Positions 6,560 through 15,251 are shown, counted from the first letter of the stretch. The stretch: DNA of 19,987 nt from Bacteroidales bacterium (GCA_023145555.1 JAGLDO010000129.1:1-19987), one strand, 5' to 3'. Made by a program: numbers and translations. Notes: generated from the letters alone by a model not told the origin.

Positions 6560-8647
6560 CTACTTGCTTAAAATTTTAAATTCTACACGTCTGTTTTTTT
6601 GACGTCCATCTTCTGTGTCGTTTGTGGCAATTGGCTGAAAATATGCATAACCTTTATATTCAAGGCGACTTTTATCAATCCCTTCAGCTATTATAAAATC
6701 TACAACTGATTTAGCTCTTGATTCTGATAATTTTTTATTTGTTTGCAAAGAGCCTGTATTATCTGTATGACCTGATATTTCAATTCGTAAAGTTGGTATA
6801 TCGTTAAGCAATTTTGTTAAGCGTCCAAGTTCAGCATAAGAAGTAGGTCGTAAAGTTGCTTTTCCGGCATCGAAGAAAACATTTTTAAGAATAATTTTTG
6901 CGTCTTTTTTAATATTATTAAGCATAATATCTTTATCAAATTCTTGATATGCTGTTGCCTTAGGAATATTAAAATTTTCTGAATGAAATAAATAATCAGT
7001 TGCTTTTACTGTCATACCGTAATTTTTACCGGATGGTAATGAAACTAAAAATTTTCCTGATTCACTATTAGTTGTATAATTTAAAACTACTTCATTTTTG
7101 TCGTTATCAACAATTTCTATCTGAGCAGAAATTGGTTTCAGAGTAATTGCATCTTTAACAGCACCCTTCACAATTGTTAATCTAATTTTTTTAATTTCAA
7201 CAGTTGCCTCAACCACAGTTTCTGTGATTGGATTTGCAATGCTGGCAATAAGATTATCTTCGTTGCTTTGCACAAGAGGTTTTTCAGGTCCTAAAAATGT
7301 TACCATATATATATCTGAACGACCAAAACCGCCTTCTCTTTCTGATGAATAATAACCATGTTTCCCACTTCCTGTAAGAACAAAGCTCAAATCATTGTCA
7401 GGTGTGTTTATGGGATAGCCTAAATTTACTGGTTCACTCCATTTCCCTCTTTCATCCATTGTTGTTTTAAAAATATCATAACCTCCCATAGAATTATGCC
7501 CTTTTGAACTAAAATACATTGTTCGTCCATCGGGATGCATATATACTCCTTCTTCGTCATATTTTGTGTTAATAACAGGTCCTATATTAATTGCATCACC
7601 CCACTTATCATTCCTGCTTTTTTTAGAATAAAAAATATCGCTTCCACCATAATTATCATTTGGCTTGTCACATACAAAATAAACAATGCTGGCATCTGAT
7701 GAGAAACAAGCAGATGACTCATGATAAGGAGTGTTTATTGATTTTGAAAATGATTTTGGACTAGACCAAGTAACTCCTGATAAATAAGCAATTTGAATAT
7801 CACCTCCATTTTTTCTTCCATTAAAAGTTAATAATTGTTGTCCATCTGAAGATAAACCAACAGTAGCATCATCTTTTGAAGTGTTTAAGGGATCTCTCAT
7901 ATTATGAGGATTACTCCATTTACCATTACGATTTCTTGTAACATAAATATCTTCATCATATTCCTGATCATAAACGTCTTTTTTCCCACCAACGGAATTT
8001 TCCCTTGTTGATGTAAAATACATTGTTTCTTCATCAGCAGAAATTACCGGACTATGGTCACTATACGATGAATTTACAATTTTACCAAGGTTGTCAATAA
8101 AAGCCCTTACCGGTGTCTTTATCAAATTTTTACCATTGTTACATTCATCAATATACTTATCAATAACAACCCCCTTCTTTTGTAATTCATTAAAAGACAA
8201 TGAATTTCTATATGTTTTATATTCTTCAATCGCCTTATCGAATTGAGAATTAAGGTGATAAGATTGCCCAAGCATTAAATCAAGTTCAGGATCTACATTT
8301 CTGTTTAAAGCATATGATTTTTTTAAAAATTCTAATGATTTTGTTTTTTGAACAGATTGCAAGTAGCTAACTCCTATTCTATAATTAAGTGTTGCATTAT
8401 TTGAATTAAAATGGTTTGCCTTTATATATACATCCAGAGCAAGTAAATATTTACCGTCTTCGAAAAATTTATTACCTTCTTTAAAATTACTATACGCTCT
8501 TTTAAAGCCCTCTTTATTAGATCTAAAATTATCTTTGTCAAATTCAACATTTTTTTGAGCAAATAAATTTGTTGAAGTAATAATAAATAAAATGCTTATT
8601 AAAGTGACAATTTTTTTCATCTGTTTCATTGTTTTAATCTTTTTCAA
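6560..8647 (-). CDS. PorE-like TPR / PD40 propeller / CRD / OmpA protein
   Basis: A predicted periplasmic or outer-membrane-associated protein of 695 residues with the domain order of Porphyromonas PorE, a type IX secretion accessory protein: signal peptide (cleavage near LFAQ, ~31), TPR region (~45-150), WD40-like PD40 beta-propeller (~195-460; for example DHSPVISADEETMYFTS and HPDGRTMYFSSKGHNSMGGYDIF), a carboxypeptidase-regulatory-like fold (~500-580, starting VKGAVKDAITLKPISA) and an OmpA C-terminal domain (588-695). The peptidoglycan-binding residues Asp629 in GHTDNTG and Arg686/687 in KNRRVEF are kept. No lipobox Cys is present. Start: ATGs at 8647, 8629 and 8620 are all in frame; the third (MKKIVTL) gives the most typical signal peptide. 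It lies 9 bp behind the TPR gene, so the two are probably co-transcribed. Which of the many PorE-like paralogues it is cannot be told. Confidence 0.9.
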   Translation of the reverse strand: MKKIKTMKQMKKIVTLISILFIITSTNLFAQKNVEFDKDNFRSNKEGFKRAYSNFKEGNKFFEDGKYLLALDVYIKANHFNSNNATLNYRIGVSYLQSVQKTKSLEFLKKSYALNRNVDPELDLMLGQSYHLNSQFDKAIEEYKTYRNSLSFNELQKKGVVIDKYIDECNNGKNLIKTPVRAFIDNLGKIVNSSYSDHSPVISADEETMYFTSTRENSVGGKKDVYDQEYDEDIYVTRNRNGKWSNPHNMRDPLNTSKDDATVGLSSDGQQLLTFNGRKNGGDIQIAYLSGVTWSSPKSFSKSINTPYHESSACFSSDASIVYFVCDKPNDNYGGSDIFYSKKSRNDKWGDAINIGPVINTKYDEEGVYMHPDGRTMYFSSKGHNSMGGYDIFKTTMDERGKWSEPVNLGYPINTPDNDLSFVLTGSGKHGYYSSEREGGFGRSDIYMVTFLGPEKPLVQSNEDNLIASIANPITETVVEATVEIKKIRLTIVKGAVKDAITLKPISAQIEIVDNDKNEVVLNYTTNSESGKFLVSLPSGKNYGMTVKATDYLFHSENFNIPKATAYQEFDKDIMLNNIKKDAKIILKNVFFDAGKATLRPTSYAELGRLTKLLNDIPTLRIEISGHTDNTGSLQTNKKLSESRAKSVVDFIIAEGIDKSRLEYKGYAYFQPIATNDTEDGRQKNRRVEFKILSK

Positions 8648-8656
8648 TTTATTGCT

Positions 8657-9721
8657 TTACTGTAAAAATGAATTTGCTTTTTCAACTCCAAGTTCTGCTG
8701 CTCTTTTCCAATCAATTCTAGCTCCTTTCATATCTCTCATCATTTCTTTTGCAGTTCCTCGGTTTAAATATGCAACACCATAATTGGCATTAATTTCAAT
8801 TGCTTTGCTAAAAGATTCTATAGCACTTTTATAGTCTTTTAACTTCATTTTAACTGTTCCAATGTTATTATAAACAAATTCATAATCGCTTTTAATGAAT
8901 AAAGCATTGTTATAATCTGCTAGAGCTCCCTCATAATCTTTCATGTCATATTTAACACTTGCTCTATTATTATATGCAATATAGTAATCCGGTTTTACTT
9001 TAATTGCTAAGCTATAATCTATAATTGCTGCTACAAAATCTTTTGTTTTTCTTTTAACACTTCCAAGATTATTGTATGCAATAGCCATTTTAGGATTTAT
9101 CTTAACGGCCATGTTATAATCATCTACAGCACCTTTATAATCTTTGAGTCTTAATTTTGCACTTCCTCTATCGTTATAAGCATAAGCATAGTCAGATTTT
9201 TTTGATATTGCTATTGTAAAATCGTCTATGGCACCTTTAAAATCTTTTAATTGAAATTTAGCAACTGCTCTGTAATAAAAAGCATTAGCATCGTTGTAAC
9301 CTCTTAGAACAGCCATTTTAAAATCATTTAGAGCAGCTTTAAAATCATTCTGCAAATATTCAACATAAGCTCTTCCATAGTATGCATTTGCCATGTCTGG
9401 ATTTAACTCTATTGCAAAACCAAAATCTCCTATTGCTCCTTTATAGTCAGAAAGTTGAGTTTTAACACTAGCTCTGTTAAAATATGCTTTATCAAAATTT
9501 GGTTTTAATTTTATTGCTTCATCAAAAGATGCTAAGGCTTCACTTAATTTATTTTCACTAAAAAATTGAGTCCCTTTATTATATGCAACTTCAGCTTCTT
9601 GATTTTCAGCAACTATTAATGTTGAACTTGTATCTGTGCTTGATAAATTATTATCAACTTGCGAAAACAAGAATAGTGGGAACATTCCGCACAACACAAA
9701 AAGAATAAAATATTTTTTCAT
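8657..9721 (-). CDS. Secreted protein with nine tandem TPR repeats
   Basis: 354 residues from the ATG at 9721. The frame opens six bases earlier at a TTG (9727), but the ATG gives a standard signal peptide (MKKYFILFVLCGMFPLFLFSQ), so I prefer it. After a short linker the whole mature protein is nine TPR units of exactly 34 residues, most carrying A-YNNR-S-K---DY-GAI-DY--AI-I-P-Y, which form a superhelical protein-binding scaffold. No catalytic domain is present. The first unit and the last (KEMMRDMKGARIDWKRAAELG) are the most divergent, as usual for caps. It leads a two-gene unit with the PorE-like gene, which itself has a TPR segment, so it is probably a periplasmic partner of that envelope complex. 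The partner and exact function are unknown. Confidence 0.9.
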   Translation of the reverse strand: MKKYFILFVLCGMFPLFLFSQVDNNLSSTDTSSTLIVAENQEAEVAYNKGTQFFSENKLSEALASFDEAIKLKPNFDKAYFNRASVKTQLSDYKGAIGDFGFAIELNPDMANAYYGRAYVEYLQNDFKAALNDFKMAVLRGYNDANAFYYRAVAKFQLKDFKGAIDDFTIAISKKSDYAYAYNDRGSAKLRLKDYKGAVDDYNMAVKINPKMAIAYNNLGSVKRKTKDFVAAIIDYSLAIKVKPDYYIAYNNRASVKYDMKDYEGALADYNNALFIKSDYEFVYNNIGTVKMKLKDYKSAIESFSKAIEINANYGVAYLNRGTAKEMMRDMKGARIDWKRAAELGVEKANSFLQ

Positions 9722-9751
9722 TAGCAATAAATTTAATTATTTATTTTTTTT

Positions 9752-9759
9752 CAAAAATA
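9752..9759 (-). promoter_or_regulatory. Candidate -7 box for the TPR/PorE-like unit
   Basis: Minus-strand TATTTTTG (TAnnTTTG), 30 bases upstream of the ATG at 9721. No TTG at the expected distance; weak in such AT-rich DNA. Confidence 0.3.
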
Positions 9760-9778
9760 ATAAAATATAACAATAATA

Positions 9779-9786
9779 TAATTTTG
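9779..9786 (+). promoter_or_regulatory. Candidate -7 box for the four-gene signalling unit
   Basis: TAATTTTG on the plus strand, the same octamer seen before three minus-strand genes, in the 227-bp divergent gap. It would leave a leader of about 160 bases before the GTG at 9949. No -33 TTG is present. Confidence 0.3.
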
Positions 9787-9907
9787 TAAAATAACTTTTT
9801 TGTATTATACTTATTAAAATATTACAGATAATTTTCACAATGCATTAATTTTAGTGTAAAATTCAAAAACAAACAGCTAAGTTTTTATACATTTCATGTA
9901 AAAACAA

Positions 9908-9930
9908 GTTAAAATGTTTTTTTTAACATT
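9908..9930 (+). promoter_or_regulatory. Overlapping inverted repeats in the leader of the signalling unit
   Basis: AATGTT (9913-9918) pairs with AACATT (9925-9930), and alternatively GTTAAAA (9908-9914) pairs with TTTTAAC (9921-9927). The two foldings exclude each other and end 18 bases before the GTG start. This could be an operator or a translational control hairpin, but the low complexity makes chance likely. Confidence 0.3.
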
Positions 9931-9948
9931 ATCTTAGAAAAAAAAACT

Positions 9949-12414
9949 GTGAAAAAAATATTAATTATATTAATAACGTCAATTTTACTTTTGAGCATAA
10001 AGATACAAATTTTTGCTCAAGAATCCGATATTAACACTCACAAACTATTAAAAACAGCAACTAAACTTTTTAACAACGAAGAATATAGTGAAGCTTTGAA
10101 AATTTTTCTTCAATTAGATTCTTTAATTCCTGATGATAATGTTATTAAATATAAAGTTGGCGCTTGTTATTTAAACTCAAAAAATAATAAAACAAATGCT
10201 ATTCCATACCTTGAAGCTGCCAGCAGAGATAAAAATATTGAAGAGCCTAAAATAGTATTTAAAAATTTAGGTACTCTTTACCATTTAGATTATCAATTTG
10301 ACAGAGCTATTATAAATTTTCAAAAATATATTTCACTAGCCGGAAAAAATGACAAATATTTTATATATGCCAAACGCATGATAAAAATTTGTAATAATGC
10401 AAAAATAATTACTTCACGAGAATTTAATGCAGATGTTGAAAACGTTGGCTATCCAATATCTACTAAAAATTCCGAATCCAACCCACTAATATCATCAGAC
10501 GAAAGTATAATGCTTTTTACAAGAATAATAAACACTAACATTAATCTTGATAACTCAAATCATAAAAAACATTTCTTTTATTCTTATAATAATTATGGTG
10601 TTTGGAGTGACGCTCAGGAATTCACAATTTCTTATTCTGACCACAAAGCAAATATTTCATTAGCAGGTCTTTCTTCTGATGGGACAGAACTATTTATTAA
10701 TATTGGCAATAACAAACGACAAGATATTTACTCTTGCACATTTATTGATGGAAGGTGTAACAATTTAAAAAAATTAAACAAAAATATTAATTCAAAATTT
10801 AATGAAGGCAGAGTAAGCATTACACCTGACGGATTCCAATTATATTTTTCAAGTGACAGACCCGGAGGCTTTGGAGGTAAAGACATATACAAATCAATAA
10901 AAAAACCTAATGGGGAATGGGGAAAAGCTATAAATTTAGATTTACCTATTAACTCTATTTATGACGATGGCTCTCCATTTATTCATCCTGATGGTAGAAC
11001 AATGTATTTTAGTTCAAAAGGTCACAAAACTATTGGAGGTTATGACATTTTTAAATCAGAATTTAAAAACAATAAATGGTCAGAACCTGAAAATATTGGT
11101 TTCCCAAACACTACAAAAGATGATATATACTTTGTGTTAACAGCCGATGGTCAGTCAGGCTACTATTCTTCAACTCAAAACAATCTTCTTGTAAACACAC
11201 ATATTTATAAAATCAACTTGAAAGGATCAATCCCATTAACATTGGTAAAAGGGCGAATTATTTCCGGGAAACAAAAAAAACCAATTAACGCTAACATTCA
11301 AGTGATTGATAATAAAACAAATAAAAAAATAAAATATGTTTATAATCCTAATCCCAAAACCGGAAGATATTTAATGATTTTCCCTCCCGACAAAAATTAC
11401 GATATGATTATTGAGGCTAAAGATTATTTACCGCAAAGAATAAATATATATATACCAAACCAAACATATTTTTATGAATTATTTCAAGAAATTCAGTTAA
11501 ATCCAATTACTTCTTTGGGTAAAAAAGTTGGAGAAACAATTTCTGTCAACAATACATTTTACGATATATATAAAACTCCGTCAGCTGATTCAATAATAAA
11601 ATATGATACAAGTGGAACAAAAGATTACGATCAACTATTAAAGTTAGTTGAAGATATTATAAACACTACAGATTCTATTGGAATTGAAAATCTCAATCAA
11701 GATAAAAAAAAGATTGTTGTTGACAGTTCTAAAGAAAAGGAAAACTACGACAGATTGTTTTCTTTAATTGAAAAAGCTATTGAAACAACTGACACTGTAT
11801 CTTTACAAATATTAGACGAAAATACTCTTTATAATAAAAAATCATCACAATCATTTTTCTATGCAATGGATAACAAAAACGATAAATTACAGCCATTGGT
11901 AATTGGAGATGATACAATTTATACAGCCCCCATTCTTTATACAAAGACAAATAAAAAGAAGTCGTTTCCCACAAATTATTTAAGGAAACCGGAGCCTGAA
12001 AAAAACATTAAAAAATTAACTATTCTAAATATGCGTGCTTCAAAAGAAAGCGACAGAAAAATTATTTTAGAATATAGGATTTACTTTAATAAAAATGAAT
12101 TTTTAATTAATAAAAAATACTTAGAAAAACTAAACCAAATATCAGAACTTCTAATAAACAACCCAACATTAGGAATTGAAATTTTTGGTTATGCAGATAC
12201 TCAAGGTGAAAAAAATTTCAATCTTAATTTATCAATAAAAAGAGCAAATTCTGTTTTAAAATTCTTTGTTGATGAAAATATTGACACAAAACGTTCTATA
12301 ATTAAAGGTTTTGGAGAAAGCAAATCTTTTAATGAAAAGACAAAAATTCAAGAAAATAAAAACAGAAAAGTTGATATTAGAATTTTTGAAGTAATTACTA
12401 GTAGCAAAAAATAA
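9949..12414 (+). CDS. Large PorE-like TPR / propeller / CRD / OmpA protein, candidate YfiB-like sensor
   Basis: 821 residues starting at GTG (no in-frame ATG nearby; the GTG gives the signal peptide MKKILIILITSILLLSIKIQIFAQ). Order: TPR-like helices (~30-150), PD40 beta-propeller (~175-415; HPDGRTMYFSSKGHKTIGGYDIF is nearly identical to the neighbouring paralogue), CRD fold (~432-520, VKGRIISGKQKKPINANIQV), a linker of ~185 residues not found in the paralogue, and an OmpA domain (~706-821). Asp750 in GYADTQG and Arg806 in ENRKVDI, the peptidoglycan contacts, are present. The linker holds a duplicated segment, YDQLLKLVEDIINTTDSI (~559) and YDRLFSLIEKAIETTDTV (~599). Only 4 bp separate it from the YfiR-type gene. 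In Pseudomonas the OmpA-like YfiB sequesters YfiR, so this protein may be the envelope sensor of the unit. That role is inference. Confidence 0.88.
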   Translation: MKKILIILITSILLLSIKIQIFAQESDINTHKLLKTATKLFNNEEYSEALKIFLQLDSLIPDDNVIKYKVGACYLNSKNNKTNAIPYLEAASRDKNIEEPKIVFKNLGTLYHLDYQFDRAIINFQKYISLAGKNDKYFIYAKRMIKICNNAKIITSREFNADVENVGYPISTKNSESNPLISSDESIMLFTRIINTNINLDNSNHKKHFFYSYNNYGVWSDAQEFTISYSDHKANISLAGLSSDGTELFINIGNNKRQDIYSCTFIDGRCNNLKKLNKNINSKFNEGRVSITPDGFQLYFSSDRPGGFGGKDIYKSIKKPNGEWGKAINLDLPINSIYDDGSPFIHPDGRTMYFSSKGHKTIGGYDIFKSEFKNNKWSEPENIGFPNTTKDDIYFVLTADGQSGYYSSTQNNLLVNTHIYKINLKGSIPLTLVKGRIISGKQKKPINANIQVIDNKTNKKIKYVYNPNPKTGRYLMIFPPDKNYDMIIEAKDYLPQRINIYIPNQTYFYELFQEIQLNPITSLGKKVGETISVNNTFYDIYKTPSADSIIKYDTSGTKDYDQLLKLVEDIINTTDSIGIENLNQDKKKIVVDSSKEKENYDRLFSLIEKAIETTDTVSLQILDENTLYNKKSSQSFFYAMDNKNDKLQPLVIGDDTIYTAPILYTKTNKKKSFPTNYLRKPEPEKNIKKLTILNMRASKESDRKIILEYRIYFNKNEFLINKKYLEKLNQISELLINNPTLGIEIFGYADTQGEKNFNLNLSIKRANSVLKFFVDENIDTKRSIIKGFGESKSFNEKTKIQENKNRKVDIRIFEVITSSKK

Positions 12415-12418
12415 AAAT

Positions 12419-12997
12419 TTGATAAATATTTTTACAAAATATAGTCGCTATTTTAAACACATTTCATTTGTGAGTATATTAATGTGTTCTTTTTTTATAA
12501 AGGCATACACTCAATCTTATACCGAATATGAAGTAAAAGCTGCCTATATTTTTAATTTTGCAAAATTTGTGAAATGGCCAGACAATTCGTTCTCTTCTAA
12601 AACATCTCCCTTTATTTTGGGAATTTATGGAGCTAATCCATTTGGTTCTGTTCTTAATAAAACTATAAACAAGAGAACCGTTAATGGTAGAAAATGGTTA
12701 ATTAAATACATTAATAAGCCCGAAGAAATCAAAAACTGTCATTTATTGTTTATTACTCAAATTGATAAATCTGAACTTTTTAAAATTCTAGATCAAACAA
12801 AAAACAAACCAATATTAACAATTGGGGATAATATTGAAGACTTTTGCCTGTATGGTGGAATATTAAATTTTTCTCAACAATACTCAAAACATCGCTTTGA
12901 GATAAACAAAGATTTCGCAATTCAATCAAATCTAACAATAAGTTCGAAACTACTAATTCTGGCTAAAATAATATCCTCAGATGAAATTAAGTTTTAA
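12419..12997 (+). CDS. YfiR-family (DUF4154) periplasmic protein
   Basis: 192 residues from a TTG start four bases after the previous stop. This start supplies a basic n-region and hydrophobic stretch (ISFVSILMCSFFIKAYTQ, cleavage ~32); the GTG at 12470 and the ATG at 12482 would leave signal peptides that look too short. The mature part is typical of the family: YEVKAAYIFNFAKFVKWP (37-54), ILGIYGANPFGSVLNK (66-81), IKNCHLLFI (104-112), ILTIGDNIEDFCLYGGILNF (132-151) and the tail SNLTISSKLLILAKII. In Pseudomonas, YfiR is a periplasmic repressor of the CHASE8 protein YfiN. Only two cysteines (107, 143) remain in the mature chain, so the two disulfides known for Pseudomonas YfiR cannot both form. 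Its end overlaps the histidine kinase gene by 17 bp, implying translational coupling. Family assignment is firm; repression of the kinase is inferred. Confidence 0.9.
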   Translation: MINIFTKYSRYFKHISFVSILMCSFFIKAYTQSYTEYEVKAAYIFNFAKFVKWPDNSFSSKTSPFILGIYGANPFGSVLNKTINKRTVNGRKWLIKYINKPEEIKNCHLLFITQIDKSELFKILDQTKNKPILTIGDNIEDFCLYGGILNFSQQYSKHRFEINKDFAIQSNLTISSKLLILAKIISSDEIKF

Positions 12998-15251
12998 TGA
13001 TATTTCAATAAAGGTAAAAATTGTAGGACTTGTTCTTATTATTAGCTCTGTATCACTTATACTATCTGGAATAATATTTTATGCATATGACAAAGCTCAG
13101 TTTGAAATAAAAATTATTAGAGATTTATCAACTTTAGCTGAAGTTATTGGAGATAATAATACGGCAAACCTATTTTTTGACAGTAAAGACGAAGCTATTA
13201 AAATTCTTGGTTTTTTAAGCTCATACAAACATATTAGACAAGCTTCAATATTTAATAAGAAAGGGAATTTATTTGCTGAATATAAACGGGATTCTTTATT
13301 TCATGCAAAAATTAAACTCCCATCAACACCAAAATACTCAACTGTTTTTGACAAAAAATCTCTTATTATTTTCAAGCCTATCTATTTTGATAATGAAATA
13401 ATTGGGACTATATATATAAACTCGGATTTAGAAGAGTATAGTGAGCGTACATCAAATTTCTTTAAGGTTATTTCTTTAGTATTACTACTTTCATTATTTA
13501 TTTCTTTTTTACTTTCTGTGAAATTGCAACAAATTATTTCGCGACCAATATTAAAACTTGCAAAACTAACCGATGAAATATCTACAAATAAAGATTTCTC
13601 CATTAGAATTGAAAAAAAAGGGAATGACGAAATCGGGAAATTGATAAATGGATTCAACTCTATGCTTTCGCAAATTGAAAAACAAAATCTTGTTTTAACA
13701 CTTGCTAAAGAACAAGCGGAAAGTTCTGCTAAAATTAAAGAGCAATTTCTTGCAAATATGAGTCACGAAATACGAACTCCTATTAATGGTATAATAGGAA
13801 TGACAAACCTATTAACAGACACAAATCTTACAAATAATCAATATAAATACCTTGACAACATAATTAATTCTGCAGATAATTTATTAGTTGTTATTAACGA
13901 TATTCTTGATTTTTCAAAACTAGAAGCAGGAAAAATTGAATTTGAGCAAGTTGAATTTAATCTTTATTTATTATTAGATAAATTAATTGATACTTTTCAA
14001 TTTAAAACAAAACAGAAAAAAATCTCACTTAAACTTGACATAAATAGCAATGTTCCCGAATATGTTATAGGCGACAAAACTAGATTAAACCAAGTTTTAA
14101 CTAATCTTATAAGCAATGCCATTAAATTTACTGAAAAAGGCAGTGTGTCAATAATTATTAAAACAGTTGATAGTGATTTAAACATTGTCACAATTTATTT
14201 TTCTGTTGTCGACACAGGAATTGGAATTTCAAAAGATAAAATAAAAACAATTTTTTCAAGTTTTAGTCAAGCAAGTAGTGATACAACAAGGAAATATGGT
14301 GGCACCGGGTTAGGCCTTACAATATCTAAACAACTTGTGGAATTACAAGGTGGGAAAATTTATGTTAAAAGTAAACCTAATAAAGGCACAACATTTTCTT
14401 TTAACATTACCTTTAAAAAATCAGAAAGAATTAGAAAGACTACAGGTAAATCAATTTCTATTGATGCAAAAAAATCTTATAAAAATCTAAATTATAATCT
14501 CAAAAAAAGCATTCTTCTTGTTGAAGATAATGAAATTAATCAACTATTTGTCATAACTCTTTTAAAGAAAGTTCAAATAAAAGTAGATGTGGCAAATAAT
14601 GGCAAAATTGCTGTTGAAAAATATAAAGAAAATTATTACGATCTTATTTTAATGGATTTGCATATGCCTGAGATGGACGGCTACGAAGCTACGCAATATA
14701 TTCGCAATAATTTTGGTATTAATAAAAAAAATGTTCCGATTATTGCACTCACAGCCGCAGCAATAAAAGGAGAGAAAGAAAAATGTATTAATGCCGGCAT
14801 GAACGACTATATTTCGAAACCTTTTAAGCAAGAAAAATTTTTCGAAAAAATAACAACTTTCCTTTCAGCGCCTGCGAACAAAAAAGAAGAAATAGTAAAA
14901 AATTTTATTAATCTATCATATCTAAAAAGCGTTTCTGAAGGCGACAATAATATTATCATTGAATTTTTAAATATTTTCAAATCTCAAGTTCCTGAATTTA
15001 TCGAAGAGTTAAACGACTCATATAATAATAAAGACTGGCAGACTCTCGGTGCTGTAGCTCACCGTGCAAAATCTTCTGTTGCAATGCTTGGTATAACACA
15101 ACTCGAAAGTGATATGAAAAATCTGGAAATTTCTACAAAAGAAGAAAAAGAAATTGAGAAATATCCATTAATTATTTCTAAATTTGAAAAAATTTCAAAA
15201 TTGGTTCTTAATGAACTTGATATAATAATAAAAAATTCATTTTCTGCATAA
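12981..15251 (+). CDS. CHASE8-HAMP hybrid histidine kinase with REC and HPt domains
   Basis: 756 residues. TM1 (~12-35) and TM2 (~161-180) flank a periplasmic sensor that reads as CHASE8: LAEVIGDNNTANLFFDS (52-68), then LGFLSSYKHIRQASIFNKKG (76-95). HAMP follows (~181-235), then HisKA with phospho-acceptor His262 (FLANMSHEIRTPINGIIGM), HATPase_c (N-box Asn379, DTGIGI 411-416, GGTGLGLTI 440-448), a receiver domain with Asp559 in LILMDLHMPEMDG and Lys613 in SKPF, and a C-terminal HPt domain with His694 (AVAHRAKSSVAMLG). All phosphorelay residues are intact, so His-Asp-His transfer should work. CHASE8-HAMP is the input of YfiN, where it controls a GGDEF domain; here a phosphorelay takes that place. 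The upstream overlapping YfiR gene supports the same input logic. A partner response regulator is not in the window. Start ATG at 12981. Confidence 0.93.
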   Translation: MKLSFNDISIKVKIVGLVLIISSVSLILSGIIFYAYDKAQFEIKIIRDLSTLAEVIGDNNTANLFFDSKDEAIKILGFLSSYKHIRQASIFNKKGNLFAEYKRDSLFHAKIKLPSTPKYSTVFDKKSLIIFKPIYFDNEIIGTIYINSDLEEYSERTSNFFKVISLVLLLSLFISFLLSVKLQQIISRPILKLAKLTDEISTNKDFSIRIEKKGNDEIGKLINGFNSMLSQIEKQNLVLTLAKEQAESSAKIKEQFLANMSHEIRTPINGIIGMTNLLTDTNLTNNQYKYLDNIINSADNLLVVINDILDFSKLEAGKIEFEQVEFNLYLLLDKLIDTFQFKTKQKKISLKLDINSNVPEYVIGDKTRLNQVLTNLISNAIKFTEKGSVSIIIKTVDSDLNIVTIYFSVVDTGIGISKDKIKTIFSSFSQASSDTTRKYGGTGLGLTISKQLVELQGGKIYVKSKPNKGTTFSFNITFKKSERIRKTTGKSISIDAKKSYKNLNYNLKKSILLVEDNEINQLFVITLLKKVQIKVDVANNGKIAVEKYKENYYDLILMDLHMPEMDGYEATQYIRNNFGINKKNVPIIALTAAAIKGEKEKCINAGMNDYISKPFKQEKFFEKITTFLSAPANKKEEIVKNFINLSYLKSVSEGDNNIIIEFLNIFKSQVPEFIEELNDSYNNKDWQTLGAVAHRAKSSVAMLGITQLESDMKNLEISTKEEKEIEKYPLIISKFEKISKLVLNELDIIIKNSFSA

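Noticed and set aside
9722..9727. TTG start for the nine-TPR protein
   Set aside because: The ATG two codons later gives a normal signal peptide beginning MKKYF; the TTG adds only Met-Leu.
13382..14191. Minus-strand frames of 91 and 64 residues within the histidine kinase gene
   Set aside because: They lie opposite HAMP, HisKA and HATPase motifs and have no family features.
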